From SIG78 sp045635745 (GTDB lineage: Bacteria; Verrucomicrobiota; Lentisphaeria; Victivallales; Victivallaceae), in NCBI GenBank assembly GCA_045635745.1, contig JAZTWG010000061.1:23273-87272 (forward strand): 64,000 nt of DNA, written 5' to 3'. The notes under the pieces were generated by a model. That model had not been told where the DNA came from, searched no databases, and saw only the letters and a program-made list of their open reading frames with translations. Position numbers and translations under genes: made by a program. How positions within the stretch are numbered: position 1 is the first letter of the stretch; the number at the start of each line of letters is the position of its first letter. Positions 51,543 to 60,701 of this stretch are shown piece after piece.

Positions 51543-52850
51543 TTACAGCACAACTTCGCCGATACCGTCGTTGTTGATCTTGATCTTTACGCCGAATTCG
51601 GCACTCATTTCGGCAAAGTGTTCCATGATCTTCATACTGCATTCCTTGCGCGGCCAGCCGGCGCGGCTGCGGGGCAGATGGAACTGTTCTTCAATGGGCA
51701 TGAAAATAAGTCTGGTCAGGCCGTTTTCATCGGCTTCCCAATAGGGGATCACCGATTTGTACATGATCGGATCGTAGCACAAGCCGCGTTTGCCGTTGGC
51801 GGAACGGTCGTTGAACATGACATCAAGCCGGTCATTGCCGTCGAGTCCCTGCTTGGCAAACATGCCGTCAGGGGCGCGCAGGATGGTTTCCAGCTGGATA
51901 ATGAAGTCCCCGAGACAGAAGAAAATGGGTTTGTTCTTGTATATTTCCATACCGCGCAGCAGGTGGGGCCCGGTTCCGATGACTGCATCGGCGCCAGCAT
52001 CAATACAGGCGCGGGAGAACTCTCTTGAAACCTGATCGACCGTTTCTTTGGATTTGCCCACCAGCTCGTGATTGTGCATGGATACCACCACATAGTCGGC
52101 CATAAAACGCGCTTCGGCAATGGCATCGGTAATGCGTTTCATATCAGCCTGATGCACTTTGGAAACGATTTCAGCCTTTTCTGCGGCTTCAAACATCAAA
52201 GCTCTGCCGAAAGGCTGTTCGCCCTCTTTGAGCTGCGGCAGATAGCCTTCGGCGCGAATGATTTCCATGGAGTCATTGATCCCCAGCGCATCCGCAATGC
52301 GTTTGAGATGCACAAATTCCTCTTTGGGCAGATAATACTTTTTCGTCACCCGCATGCCATTGACCCCGGGGCGGCCCATGACGCTGCCGGTCTGCATACC
52401 GGCCATACATTCGGGATTGAAAGTCATGGTGCAGCCGATCATGGCGTAGCGGCCGCTGACCGTATCGATGTAAACCGGGCGCGAGGCATCAGAAAGATTG
52501 CGGCCGGTCCCGGCAAAAGGCATCTCTTTAGCTTCCAGATACTCAATGGTGCGAACCAGACCGCCGTGACCATAATCGAGCACATGGTTATTGGCGGTAC
52601 AGAGCACATTCATACCGAATTTACGCAGATCGTCGATGACTCCGGGCGGACTGCAGAGCCAGCTGCCGCCGGAGTTGGCGCCGCCGTAGCACTCAAAATT
52701 ATGCACGGTGGTTTCCAGATTGCCGTAGCGGAAATCGCCCTGCATGATAAAATCTCTTACTTCGCTGAATCCGGCATATTCGCCTTCAGCGGGCAAACGG
52801 CGGCTGATCATAGAGTCGCCGGTGGCAGTACATTTGAATTTTACAGACAT
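51543..52850 (-). CDS. CapA-family protein (PGA_cap-like metallophosphoesterase fold)
   Basis: 435 residues with the CapA/poly-gamma-glutamate-synthesis-protein fold: GDSMISRR, GNLETTVHN, ANNHVLDYGH (Asn-His metal motif) and GTGPHLLRGMEIYKNKPIFFCLGDF. Classical CapA is membrane-anchored and acts with CapBC; this copy has no signal peptide or membrane helix and no capBC nearby, so it is more likely a cytoplasmic phosphoesterase or amidohydrolase. It lies between the isomerase and the peptidase with 18-19 bp gaps. Confidence 0.85.
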   Translation of the reverse strand: MSVKFKCTATGDSMISRRLPAEGEYAGFSEVRDFIMQGDFRYGNLETTVHNFECYGGANSGGSWLCSPPGVIDDLRKFGMNVLCTANNHVLDYGHGGLVRTIEYLEAKEMPFAGTGRNLSDASRPVYIDTVSGRYAMIGCTMTFNPECMAGMQTGSVMGRPGVNGMRVTKKYYLPKEEFVHLKRIADALGINDSMEIIRAEGYLPQLKEGEQPFGRALMFEAAEKAEIVSKVHQADMKRITDAIAEARFMADYVVVSMHNHELVGKSKETVDQVSREFSRACIDAGADAVIGTGPHLLRGMEIYKNKPIFFCLGDFIIQLETILRAPDGMFAKQGLDGNDRLDVMFNDRSANGKRGLCYDPIMYKSVIPYWEADENGLTRLIFMPIEEQFHLPRSRAGWPRKECSMKIMEHFAEMSAEFGVKIKINNDGIGEVVL

Positions 52851-52868
52851 TTTTTCAATCCTTCCAAC

Positions 52869-53801
52869 TTAACCGATAACTTCATCGCCGCGACCGGCAT
52901 CGCGCATGGCTTCTTCAAGTATCTTCATAAAGCGCTTGCCGTATTCCACATAGCTCGAATAGCAGATATCTTCTCCGCTCTTGCCCGATTCGGCATCGTG
53001 GAAGACTGCCGCAATGTGCGGTTCCATGGAAAAGCCGCCGTTGTAACCGGTTTTGCACAAATCGCGGACAATGGCGCGCACGTCGCCGGCACCGTCACCG
53101 GGATAAGTGTAGTCAGCTTCGGGGCGGACACCGTCTTCGCGCGGCATGGCCAGACCGTCTTTGATATGTACATAGGCAATGTGTTCGCGGACATTTTTGT
53201 AAAATTCCCACGCCGACTGCAGCGGATACGGCGCTGTACCGATCCTGCGGTAGTTGAAGGTGGGGTTGCCGGTATCAAAGATAAGTTTGAAGTTGTCGTG
53301 ATTGACATTTTCCACAAGTTTGAGCGTATGCATGAACGAAAGTCCGCCATAGTTCATGCAGTTTTCGTGCCCGTAAACAATGCCGTGATCGGCACACATT
53401 TCCACGAGGGTACGCACCTTTTTGAAGATGATCGCTTCCAGTTCCGGCGAATCGGGTTCTTCATCGGCGGGGGTAAGAAAACTCATGCCGCGCACCATTT
53501 TTATACCCAGCTTTTCCATGCGGGGGAAAGCGTTTTCAAGTTCGGTGATACTGGCCTGAAAATCCTCTTCCTTGCGGGGGTGTTTCTGCCAGTTGGCCAC
53601 GCCGCTGCCGAAACAGTTGATGGCTATACCACTATTTTTGAGCATGTCCTCCACGGCTTCAAACTCTTCGTCAGAAATGGAGGCAAGGTTTTTGGCGCCG
53701 ATGGCACGGCTTTCGATAAAGTGCCAGCCCAGCTCTTCAGTAGCTTTGATCTGCAATGCAAAATCTTTTGATGCCTCATCGGCAAATCCGGTCAGAAACA
53801 T
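52869..53801 (-). CDS. Sugar phosphate isomerase/epimerase-like TIM barrel (AP endonuclease 2 family)
   Basis: 310 residues from the ATG preceded by AAAGGAG (the in-frame ATG at 53834 lacks a ribosome site). TIM barrel of the xylose-isomerase-like/IolE superfamily. Metal ligands are expected in GHENCMNYGG (Glu, about residue 150), FDTGNPTFN (Asp and His-like positions) and YVHIKDG (His). The substrate is unknown. It is first in a unit followed by CapA- and M20-type genes, so the set probably degrades one compound. Confidence 0.85.
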   Translation of the reverse strand: MFLTGFADEASKDFALQIKATEELGWHFIESRAIGAKNLASISDEEFEAVEDMLKNSGIAINCFGSGVANWQKHPRKEEDFQASITELENAFPRMEKLGIKMVRGMSFLTPADEEPDSPELEAIIFKKVRTLVEMCADHGIVYGHENCMNYGGLSFMHTLKLVENVNHDNFKLIFDTGNPTFNYRRIGTAPYPLQSAWEFYKNVREHIAYVHIKDGLAMPREDGVRPEADYTYPGDGAGDVRAIVRDLCKTGYNGGFSMEPHIAAVFHDAESGKSGEDICYSSYVEYGKRFMKILEEAMRDAGRGDEVIG

Positions 53802-54008
53802 AATAAAACTCCTTTTTTTAATCTGTGAAAACAAAAATACGCCTTTAATAAAATAGTATTAAGTAAGAGATATTGCAAGTACTGTAAAAGAGTTTTCCAC
53901 CACAAAAGCACCTTAAATTCATTCAAACAGTTGAAAAAGCCCGATATCATGCTAAATTAAGAAAAAACATTTTTGTAAATCAAATACCAAACAAACAACG
54001 GGGTGATT

Positions 54009-55241
54009 ATGGAAGAAGTCAAAAAAATCCGTGCCTTCAACGGCAAACAAATGCTTATCTGGCTGGCAGCGCTGATTCTCGGCGGTGCACTGGGGATGCT
54101 GGGCAGCAGCACGATCAATGAGTTTTTCAACTTTATAGCTTCGGCTTACACCAGACTCTTCAAATTTGTAGCAGTGCCGACCATTGCTCTGGCAGTAACC
54201 ACCACGCTGGCCATGCTGGGAGCCAAACGCGATACCGGCAGAATTTTTCTGCACACGATCATCTACACTTTGCTCACCACACTGGTTGCCGCAATTGTCG
54301 GCGCGGCGCTTTATCTGATAATAGCCCCCGGCAATCTGCCGCTGGAAATCGTCAAGCAGGGCCAGAGTGCCGCCGCCAGCCAGAATCTTGCTCCCATGAC
54401 TGTTTACAGCCATATACTGACGGTGATTCCCGACAATATCCTTACGCCCTTTTCTTCGGGTAATGTTTTGAGTATTCTGCTGGTTGCCGCTGCAATCGGT
54501 CTGGCGCTGGCCGCAGGTAAAGATTCTGCAAACACCCAGATCCTCATCAAAGCGGTTAACGGCTTGCAGGAACTTTTCTTTGCCATCATCAAGGCTCTGA
54601 TCTGGGCGCTGCCGCTGGGGATAATTGCTTTTGCCGGACAGTTGACCGCACAGATGTCGGCCGAACAGAGCATCGGCGAACTGGGCAAATATGTGGCAGT
54701 GGTGCTGGGCGGCAACGTGCTGCAGTTCTTTGTGATCCTGCCGCTCTTTCTGCTTATTCGCAAAATCAATCCTTTCAAGGTCTTCAAAGCTATGCTGCCG
54801 GCGGTGCTGATGGCGTTGTTCACCAAAAGCTCGGCTGCCACACTGCCGGTAACGGTAGCTTCGGCGGAAAACAACCTCAAAGCCAAACCTGAAGTGGCAC
54901 GCTTTATTCTGCCTTTGTGCTGCACAATCAATATGAACGGCTGTGCGGCATTTATTCTGGTAACCAGTTTGTTTGTTATGCAAAATGGCGGCGTGGCGCT
55001 CACTTTGAGCACCATTGCAGTGTGGGTGCTGATTGCGGTGATTTCTGCCGTGGGCAATGCCGGGGTGCCGATGGGGTGCTACTTCCTGACCCTTTCGCTG
55101 ATGTCGGGCATCAATATGCCCATCGGGGTGCTGGGCGTTATATTGCCGGTTTATGCGGTGATCGATATGATCGAAACGGCAGTCAATGTGTGGAGCGACT
55201 CCTGTGTCTGCGCCATGGTCGACAAAACCATGAAAAAATAA
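54009..55241 (+). CDS. Dicarboxylate/amino acid:cation symporter (DAACS family)
   Basis: 410 residues from the ATG preceded by GGGGTG. Eight-helix fold with two hairpins, typical of Na+/H+-coupled glutamate, serine or C4-dicarboxylate transporters. The NMNGCAAF segment corresponds to the NMDG motif, and SNAGVPMG/VIDMIETAVNVWSDS are also family hallmarks. The NMDG Asp is Asn here (NMNG), seen in SstT-type and other branches. The stop is 20 bp before the BASS transporter, so the two are likely co-transcribed. Confidence 0.9.
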   Translation: MEEVKKIRAFNGKQMLIWLAALILGGALGMLGSSTINEFFNFIASAYTRLFKFVAVPTIALAVTTTLAMLGAKRDTGRIFLHTIIYTLLTTLVAAIVGAALYLIIAPGNLPLEIVKQGQSAAASQNLAPMTVYSHILTVIPDNILTPFSSGNVLSILLVAAAIGLALAAGKDSANTQILIKAVNGLQELFFAIIKALIWALPLGIIAFAGQLTAQMSAEQSIGELGKYVAVVLGGNVLQFFVILPLFLLIRKINPFKVFKAMLPAVLMALFTKSSAATLPVTVASAENNLKAKPEVARFILPLCCTINMNGCAAFILVTSLFVMQNGGVALTLSTIAVWVLIAVISAVGNAGVPMGCYFLTLSLMSGINMPIGVLGVILPVYAVIDMIETAVNVWSDSCVCAMVDKTMKK

Positions 55242-55261
55242 ACATCGGCGGTTTCTGATCC

Positions 55262-56176
55262 ATGTCCGGCGCGATCGTAAAAATCTTTCCCGCCTGTGCG
55301 GTGCTTATTTCAGTATTTGCCTACTTTTTTCCGGGCGTACTGGCCGGATTTGCCGGCGCCGTGGTTCCGCTGCTGGGCATTATAATGCTGGGCATGGGTT
55401 CCACGCTTTCGCTGAATGATTTCCGCACCGCTATCCGTCGCCCCGGAGCGGTTTTTGCCGGACTTTTACTGCAATTTTCTTTGATGCCGCTGCTGGCATT
55501 TGCAACAGGCAGAATGCTTGATCTGCCCACCGCACAGTTTGCCGGACTGGTGATAACCGGTGCGGTGGCCGGCGGCACAGCATCAAATGTAATAACTTAT
55601 CTGGCGGGGGGCGATGTGGCGCTTTCGATCACTATGACCGCCTGCTCCACCGCTGCCGGCGTGGTGCTTACGCCGCTGCTGAGTACGCTTTATCTCAAAC
55701 AGACTCTGGATGTGCCGGCGTGGGCAATGTTCAAAAGCATACTTTTGATGGTGGCGCTGCCGGTGAGCACAGGGCTGCTGGTCAATCATTTGATGCGCAA
55801 ACGCAAGGCAATATTGGAAAAGGTCTGTCCGGTGGTGTCGGCGCTGGGTATAGTACTGGTGATCGGTATAATCATGTCGCTGAATGCCGGAACGCTCAAA
55901 GAGTGCGGATTAAAAGTCTTTCTGGCGGTGATCCTGCACAATCTTGCCGGTATGGCGGCGGGATATTTCTGCTCCGGACTTTTGAAGTTCGACCGCAAAA
56001 CCGCCATTACCATGGCCATAGAAGTGGGCATGCAGAATTCCGGGCTTGCTGCTGCACTTGCCAAACAGTTTTTCGGGATAAGCGCTGCGCTGCCGGGAGC
56101 GGTTTTCAGCGTGTGGCACAATATTTCAGGTGCAATTTTTGCCGCAGTAAGCAAGCGGATCGCCGGAAAATCCTGA
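55262..56176 (+). CDS. Bile acid:sodium symporter family transporter (BASS)
   Basis: 304 residues with about 9-10 membrane helices. The ITGAVAGGTASNVITYLAGGDVALSI segment and EVGMQNSGLAAALA near the C-terminus are BASS (SBF/PanS-like) hallmarks. Family members carry bile acids, pantoate, or other organic anions with Na+. It is translated from a weak ribosome site after the DAACS gene, and ends 2 bp from the converging ispD stop, so no terminator lies between them. Confidence 0.9.
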   Translation: MSGAIVKIFPACAVLISVFAYFFPGVLAGFAGAVVPLLGIIMLGMGSTLSLNDFRTAIRRPGAVFAGLLLQFSLMPLLAFATGRMLDLPTAQFAGLVITGAVAGGTASNVITYLAGGDVALSITMTACSTAAGVVLTPLLSTLYLKQTLDVPAWAMFKSILLMVALPVSTGLLVNHLMRKRKAILEKVCPVVSALGIVLVIGIIMSLNAGTLKECGLKVFLAVILHNLAGMAAGYFCSGLLKFDRKTAITMAIEVGMQNSGLAAALAKQFFGISAALPGAVFSVWHNISGAIFAAVSKRIAGKS

Positions 56177-56178
56177 AA

Positions 56179-56862
56179 TCAGATATCTCCGGGCAGAGTT
56201 ACTTTGAAATTCGGTTCATTGCTGAATATTACCTGTACCTTGCCGCCGGCTTGAGTGAAAAGCGCCGCATCGTCGGTAATAACTGAACTCTCGACCACGC
56301 CTGCAAGCAGATTTTTATCCAGCAAACTCAATGCGCGGAGATACTCCTGAAATCTGAATACCTGCGGTGTGGCAACCGCCGCCAGATCGGAACGGATCAG
56401 ATTTTGAGCAATAAACCCCTTGTTATCAATGACTTTTACCGTATCTACCGGCGGAGCGCCGGGAATGGCTCCGCCGCAAATTTCAGCAGCACAGCACAAT
56501 TTTTCCAACAGTTCAACTGTGGCCAGCGGCCTTGCCGCATCGTGTATGGCAACAAGTTCCAGCTCTTGCGGCAGCGCCGCAACCGCATTGGCAACCGATG
56601 ACAGACGTGTGGCGCCGCCGGCAACCCATTTTATCTGATTGCCGGGCAGATGTTTATTGACCGTATTCCTCATATTTTCAAGCTCGCCGGCGGGTGCGGC
56701 AATTACCATATTACCCGGCTCCAATACCGGCAGAAAAGTCGCCAGCGCGTGTACCAGCAGCGGCTTGCCATGGAAATCCACCAGCAGTTTATTGCGTGTT
56801 TTGCTGAACCGGGAACCGCTGCCGCCCGCAGCAATGACCATACCAAGTTTTGTAAATTGCAT
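56179..56862 (-). CDS. ispD: 2-C-methyl-D-erythritol 4-phosphate cytidylyltransferase
   Basis: Third step of the MEP isoprenoid pathway: couples CTP to MEP. 227 residues from the ATG preceded by GCGAGG; the in-frame ATG at 56931 would add 23 unconserved residues. The nucleotide-binding signature AAGGSGSRF, then NKLLVDFHGKPLLVH, HDAARPL and TPQVF are all typical. The stop lies 2 bp from the converging BASS gene. ispF is not adjacent. Confidence 0.93.
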   Translation of the reverse strand: MQFTKLGMVIAAGGSGSRFSKTRNKLLVDFHGKPLLVHALATFLPVLEPGNMVIAAPAGELENMRNTVNKHLPGNQIKWVAGGATRLSSVANAVAALPQELELVAIHDAARPLATVELLEKLCCAAEICGGAIPGAPPVDTVKVIDNKGFIAQNLIRSDLAAVATPQVFRFQEYLRALSLLDKNLLAGVVESSVITDDAALFTQAGGKVQVIFSNEPNFKVTLPGDI

Positions 56863-57133
56863 AAAAAAACCTCGCTTACTTTTATTAACTATATACCGGT
56901 TCAAGGACTTTTTCAAGTACAGCACAAGCAAAATTACCGCAACACATTCCGTTTCCGCTGTGCGGTCATTGCGCCGATAAGCGTTCTTCCGGCCGGATTT
57001 AATGACATTGGGGCGGGATTTTGAGCTGAAAAATTACAATTTCTGCCGTTTTTTATTTGCTTTTTTGCGTTATAGTGTTTATAGTCTTGAACAAAATCGG
57101 ATTTTCACATAAAATTAAAATAAGGAAATAAAA

Positions 57134-58018
57134 ATGTTTATTGATTGTCATGTCCACGCTGTGGAAGAAGCCCCCTGTCCGCGTCCGTCTGATGGGTTGC
57201 AGCCGATTTCCACGCCGGAACAACTCATCGAAGTTTATGATAAAAACAATATCGAAAAGGCGGTGATCCTGCCCATCGGCTCGCCCGACAGCACCAACTT
57301 TGTGCAGAGCAACGAAGAAATGCTCCGCATGGTCAGACGTTACCCCGACCGCTTTATACCTTTCTGCAACCTCGACCCGCGTTCAATGCTCAATACCCCC
57401 AAAGCAAATTTGGAATATGTGCTCAAATATTACCGCGATAAAGGGTGCAAGGGCATCGGCGAAGTGACCGTGAATCTGCCGATGGATGACCCGCGCGTGG
57501 AAAATCTTTTTGCCGCGGCCGAAGCCGCCGGTCTGGCGCTGACTTTTCACCTTTCCACGCGCATCGGCAACACCTACGGTCTGGAGGTGGATAGCGGACT
57601 CGGCAAACTGGAAAAAGCGCTGCAGAAATTCCCCAATCTGAAGTTTTTCGGGCACAGTCAAACTTTCTGGGCCGAGATTTCCGACGATCCCGAACCCCGT
57701 GGCGGCTACCCCAAAGGTCCGGTCATCGAGCCCGGCGCAATCACCCGTCTGATGCGTAAATACCCCAATTTGTACGGCGATCTTTCGGCGGGTTCGGGCT
57801 GTAATGCGCTGGCGCGCGACGAAGACCATGCCGTAAAATTCCTCAACGAATTTCAGGACCGGCTTATGTTCGGTACCGATATTTGCGCGCCGGAAACCGC
57901 GGTTCTCTGCTTGAAACTCATTGCGCTGCTGGAAAAATTGCGCGGCGAAAACCGGATATCCGGAGAAGTTTTCAACAAGGTCGCCAGAGAAAATATCATC
58001 AGAATCCTGGAGCTCTGA
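57134..58018 (+). CDS. Amidohydrolase-family protein (TIM-barrel, PF04909-type), copy 1
   Basis: 294 residues. The metal-binding HxH is His6/His8 in MFIDCHVHA. Further ligands are expected in FFGHSQTFWAEI (His, about 175) and FGTDICAPE (Asp, about 255). The family includes decarboxylases and lactonases of aromatic or sugar acids. The substrate is unknown. AAGGAAA precedes the ATG. A close paralogue follows 95 bp later, with about two-thirds identical residues by eye, so this is a local duplication. An ATCCGTCA hairpin follows the stop. Confidence 0.85.
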   Translation: MFIDCHVHAVEEAPCPRPSDGLQPISTPEQLIEVYDKNNIEKAVILPIGSPDSTNFVQSNEEMLRMVRRYPDRFIPFCNLDPRSMLNTPKANLEYVLKYYRDKGCKGIGEVTVNLPMDDPRVENLFAAAEAAGLALTFHLSTRIGNTYGLEVDSGLGKLEKALQKFPNLKFFGHSQTFWAEISDDPEPRGGYPKGPVIEPGAITRLMRKYPNLYGDLSAGSGCNALARDEDHAVKFLNEFQDRLMFGTDICAPETAVLCLKLIALLEKLRGENRISGEVFNKVARENIIRILEL

Positions 58019-58020
58019 TA

Positions 58021-58050
58021 AAAAGTGACGGATAACAATCCGTCATTTTT
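58021..58050 (+). terminator. Terminator hairpin after amidohydrolase copy 1
   Basis: AAAAGTGACGGAT (58021-58033) pairs with ATCCGTCATTTTT (58038-58050), a 4-base loop with a T run. The word CATCCGTCATTTT recurs at 58079-58091 upstream of copy 2. Confidence 0.7.
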
Positions 58051-58112
58051 ATAACAAACTCATAATCATCAATTAAACATCCGTCATTTTAAATAAGGAA
58101 AGGTCGTAAAAT

Positions 58113-58997
58113 ATGTTTATTGACTGCCATGTACACGCCATCGAAACTCCCAGCTGTCCCTATCCGGCAGATGGCAAACAGCTTATTTCCACGCCGGAAG
58201 ATCTGCTGCCGATCTACGACAGAGTGGGTATTGAAAAAGGTGTGATCCTGCCCATTGGCTCGCCTGACAGCACCCATTTTGTGCAGAGCAATGAAGAAAT
58301 GCTGCGTATAGTGGCAAAATATCCCGACCGCTTCATACCGTTCTGCAATGTGGACCCCCGCTGCCTTTATAACTCGGAAAGCGCTCCGCTGGAATATGTG
58401 CTCAAATACTACAAGGATCTCGGCTGCAAGGGCGTGGGCGAAGTAACCGCCAATCTGGATATGGATGACCCGCGGGTTTATAATCTGTTTCAGGCAGCTG
58501 ATAATTGCGAAATCGCGCTGACCTTCCACCTTTCGCCCCAATGCGGACACTCTTACGGATTGATTGAAGAAATGGGGCTTAAAAAGCTGGAAAAAGCGCT
58601 GCAGAAGTTCCATAAAGTCAAATTTTTCGGCCACAGTCAGGCGTTCTGGGCAGAAATCGCCGCCAATCCCACCGTGGAACAGCGCAACGGCTACCCCAAA
58701 GGCAAGATCGAAGAAGAAGGCGCCATCGCCAAACTGATGCGCAAATACCCCAATTTGTATGGCGATGTATCCGCCGGCAGCGGCTATCACGCGCTGGAAC
58801 GCGACGAAGAATACGCCATCAAGTTTCTCAATGAATTTCAGGACCGGCTCATGTTCGGTACCGACATCTGCCAGCCGCACCGGGCATCCACACCGCTGGC
58901 AAACTTCCTTTTGAGATTGCGCGATGAAAAGAAGATTTCCGAAGAAGTTTTCAACAAAATCGCCAGAGAAAATATCATCAGGATCCTGGACTTGTAA
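58113..58997 (+). CDS. Amidohydrolase-family protein, copy 2
   Basis: 294 residues with the same HxH (His6/His8) and FGTDICQPH layout as copy 1. The segments ILPIGSPDSTxFVQSNEEML, YPDRFIPFCN and FHLSxxxGxxYGL are shared. Differences are concentrated in the loops near 15-35, 140-160 and the region after residue 185, which may shift substrate. AAGGAAAGG precedes the ATG. The ATCCGTCA motif occurs both before and after the gene. Whether both copies are needed cannot be told from sequence. Confidence 0.85.
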   Translation: MFIDCHVHAIETPSCPYPADGKQLISTPEDLLPIYDRVGIEKGVILPIGSPDSTHFVQSNEEMLRIVAKYPDRFIPFCNVDPRCLYNSESAPLEYVLKYYKDLGCKGVGEVTANLDMDDPRVYNLFQAADNCEIALTFHLSPQCGHSYGLIEEMGLKKLEKALQKFHKVKFFGHSQAFWAEIAANPTVEQRNGYPKGKIEEEGAIAKLMRKYPNLYGDVSAGSGYHALERDEEYAIKFLNEFQDRLMFGTDICQPHRASTPLANFLLRLRDEKKISEEVFNKIARENIIRILDL

Positions 58998-59001
58998 TCT
59001 G

Positions 59002-59041
59002 AAGTGACGGAAAAGTGACGGATACATCCGTCACTTTATAA
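59002..59041 (+). terminator. Terminator hairpin after amidohydrolase copy 2
   Basis: AAAGTGACGGAT (59012-59023) pairs with ATCCGTCACTTT (59026-59037). A second GAAGTGACGG copy sits just before (from 59001). No strong T run, but AT-rich DNA follows. Confidence 0.6.
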
Positions 59042-59064
59042 AAACTTTTCTATCAGCGGCATAC

Positions 59065-59104
59065 AAAAAATGAGACTGTTGCAAAACTCACTGTTTTGCA
59101 ACAG
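59065..59104 (-). terminator. GTTGCAAAAC-family terminator of the purA-rodA-pepD operon
   Basis: Perfect 12-bp stem CTGTTGCAAAAC (59076-59087) with GTTTTGCAACAG (59093-59104). On the minus strand it is followed by TCTCATTTTTTG. The gap to pepD (59105-59249) holds nothing recognised. Confidence 0.7.
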
Positions 59105-59249
59105 CCCGTTTCCCGGAATTTTCGCCGGAATCGATAAGATTTTTCAATTCTGCCTGCGTGAATTATTGAAAATTCTTTGCGTTAAACTCACTGGTTTCTA
59201 CCGCACTGCGTTCAGACAATTCGCCCCGAATCCAATTTGTGAACATTAT

Positions 59250-60701
59250 TTATTTTTTGAGTTCTGTTATGAGTTTCCGCAGTAATTTGCGGACTGTTTC
59301 GCTGTCGGAAATGCTTAATTTCTCCTGCGGCGAATGTACCGATTGCGTGGCCGGCGCAAATGAAAGCATCTGCAGATCAGGATTTATTCCGCAGAAAATT
59401 CCCGGCTCCAACCCGCCGTGAATAACAAAACGCTCGGCTGTTTTGCCCGTTATTTCATGATAAATACTGCAGGCTTTTTCCAACAGCGGCGAATCCCAGC
59501 GCGGCTCCCAGCTGCTGTAAACAGAGTCTGTTGCTGCGCTGAAACCATTATTTTGCAGAAGTTCCATCGCTTTATTGATAACGGCATCGCGCTCGCGGTC
59601 GTACAAACTGCGCGCCAGCAATACAAAGCTCCATTCGCTTCCGGCCTGCCCCGATACCACCGCCAGATTGCAGCTGGTGGCGGTGGAGTGGTCGGGATTT
59701 TCCGCCAGTACGCCGTGCGGGAGATTGTTCCACACCTCAAACAGTTTTTGCTGTGCCGCCGGAGTCAGAACTTTTCCGGGCAGTGACGGAAGTTTTTCCA
59801 CGCTCAAAATTATCGCTTTATCCGGAGCCGGAATGAGTTTCTGCAGTTTTTCAGCGGTATATTCGGCTGCCGACTGACGGAGCTTTTCAAAATCTTCTGG
59901 TGCGATCACTGCTATGACCCGGGCTTCGCGCGCAATGGCGTTGTGCAGCGTGCCGGCCGAAACTCCGGATAATTCCAACGATGCTATTGAGCTTAAAAAT
60001 TCCCCCATTGCCACCGTGGCGCTGCCCACGTTCAGATGTATATCCACGCCGGAGTGACCGCCATGCATACCTTGCAGCGTTATTTTTACAGCACAACCGT
60101 CGGGGCGGGGCGGCTGTGCCGGAAGAATGGCTTTGCCTTCAAAACGCCCTCCGCCGGCGCACCCGATGGTAAATACCACGTCGCTGTCGAGATTAAAGAG
60201 CATATCGCCAGCGAGAAATTCCGGATCGATATCTTCCGCACCACCCAAACCGGTTTCTTCCGACACGGTAAATACTCCGCGCAGCGCTCCGCATTGCCAA
60301 TTATCATCGGTCAGAAGTTCCATTGCCAGCGCCACCCCCATGCCGTCATCGGCGCCGAGGGTGGTTCTGCCGCCGGTGGTGACCCAATCGCCTTCGACCA
60401 CCGGCACGATGCTGTCGCGCAAAAAGTCAAACTCCACACCTTCAGCGGCCTGCGGAACCATATCCAGATGCGCCTGAAGAATTATTACAGGAGCATTCTC
60501 CCAGCCCGGAGCTCCGGCACGGTCGATCGCCAGATTGCCGGCTTTATCCACGCGCCAGAGCAAATTGTGTTTCACGGCTTCGGAAATCAGAAAATCCCGC
60601 AATCTTTCTTCGTGCCCCGAGGGGTGAGGTATGGAGCAAATCTGCAGAAAATATTTCCAGAAGCTGTTGTCGGGCAGAAGTTTTTCAACTGGTGTATTCA
60701 C
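59250..60701 (-). CDS. pepD: Aminoacyl-histidine dipeptidase (PepD, M20C)
   Basis: 483 residues, cytosolic dinuclear-zinc dipeptidase with broad Xaa-His activity. Zinc motifs: LQAHLDMVPQ (His, Asp), TLGADDGMGVA (bridging Asp), SEETGLGGA (catalytic Glu), LNLDSD and the late HGGLEPG His. The GMHGGHSGVDIH dimerisation-lid segment is typical. Translation starts at GTG (GAGGAA 5-6 bp upstream), 17 bp inside the end of rodA, so the genes are coupled. It ends the purA-rodA-pepD transcript at the hairpin 59065-59104. Confidence 0.92.
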   Translation of the reverse strand: MNTPVEKLLPDNSFWKYFLQICSIPHPSGHEERLRDFLISEAVKHNLLWRVDKAGNLAIDRAGAPGWENAPVIILQAHLDMVPQAAEGVEFDFLRDSIVPVVEGDWVTTGGRTTLGADDGMGVALAMELLTDDNWQCGALRGVFTVSEETGLGGAEDIDPEFLAGDMLFNLDSDVVFTIGCAGGGRFEGKAILPAQPPRPDGCAVKITLQGMHGGHSGVDIHLNVGSATVAMGEFLSSIASLELSGVSAGTLHNAIAREARVIAVIAPEDFEKLRQSAAEYTAEKLQKLIPAPDKAIILSVEKLPSLPGKVLTPAAQQKLFEVWNNLPHGVLAENPDHSTATSCNLAVVSGQAGSEWSFVLLARSLYDRERDAVINKAMELLQNNGFSAATDSVYSSWEPRWDSPLLEKACSIYHEITGKTAERFVIHGGLEPGIFCGINPDLQMLSFAPATQSVHSPQEKLSISDSETVRKLLRKLITELKK

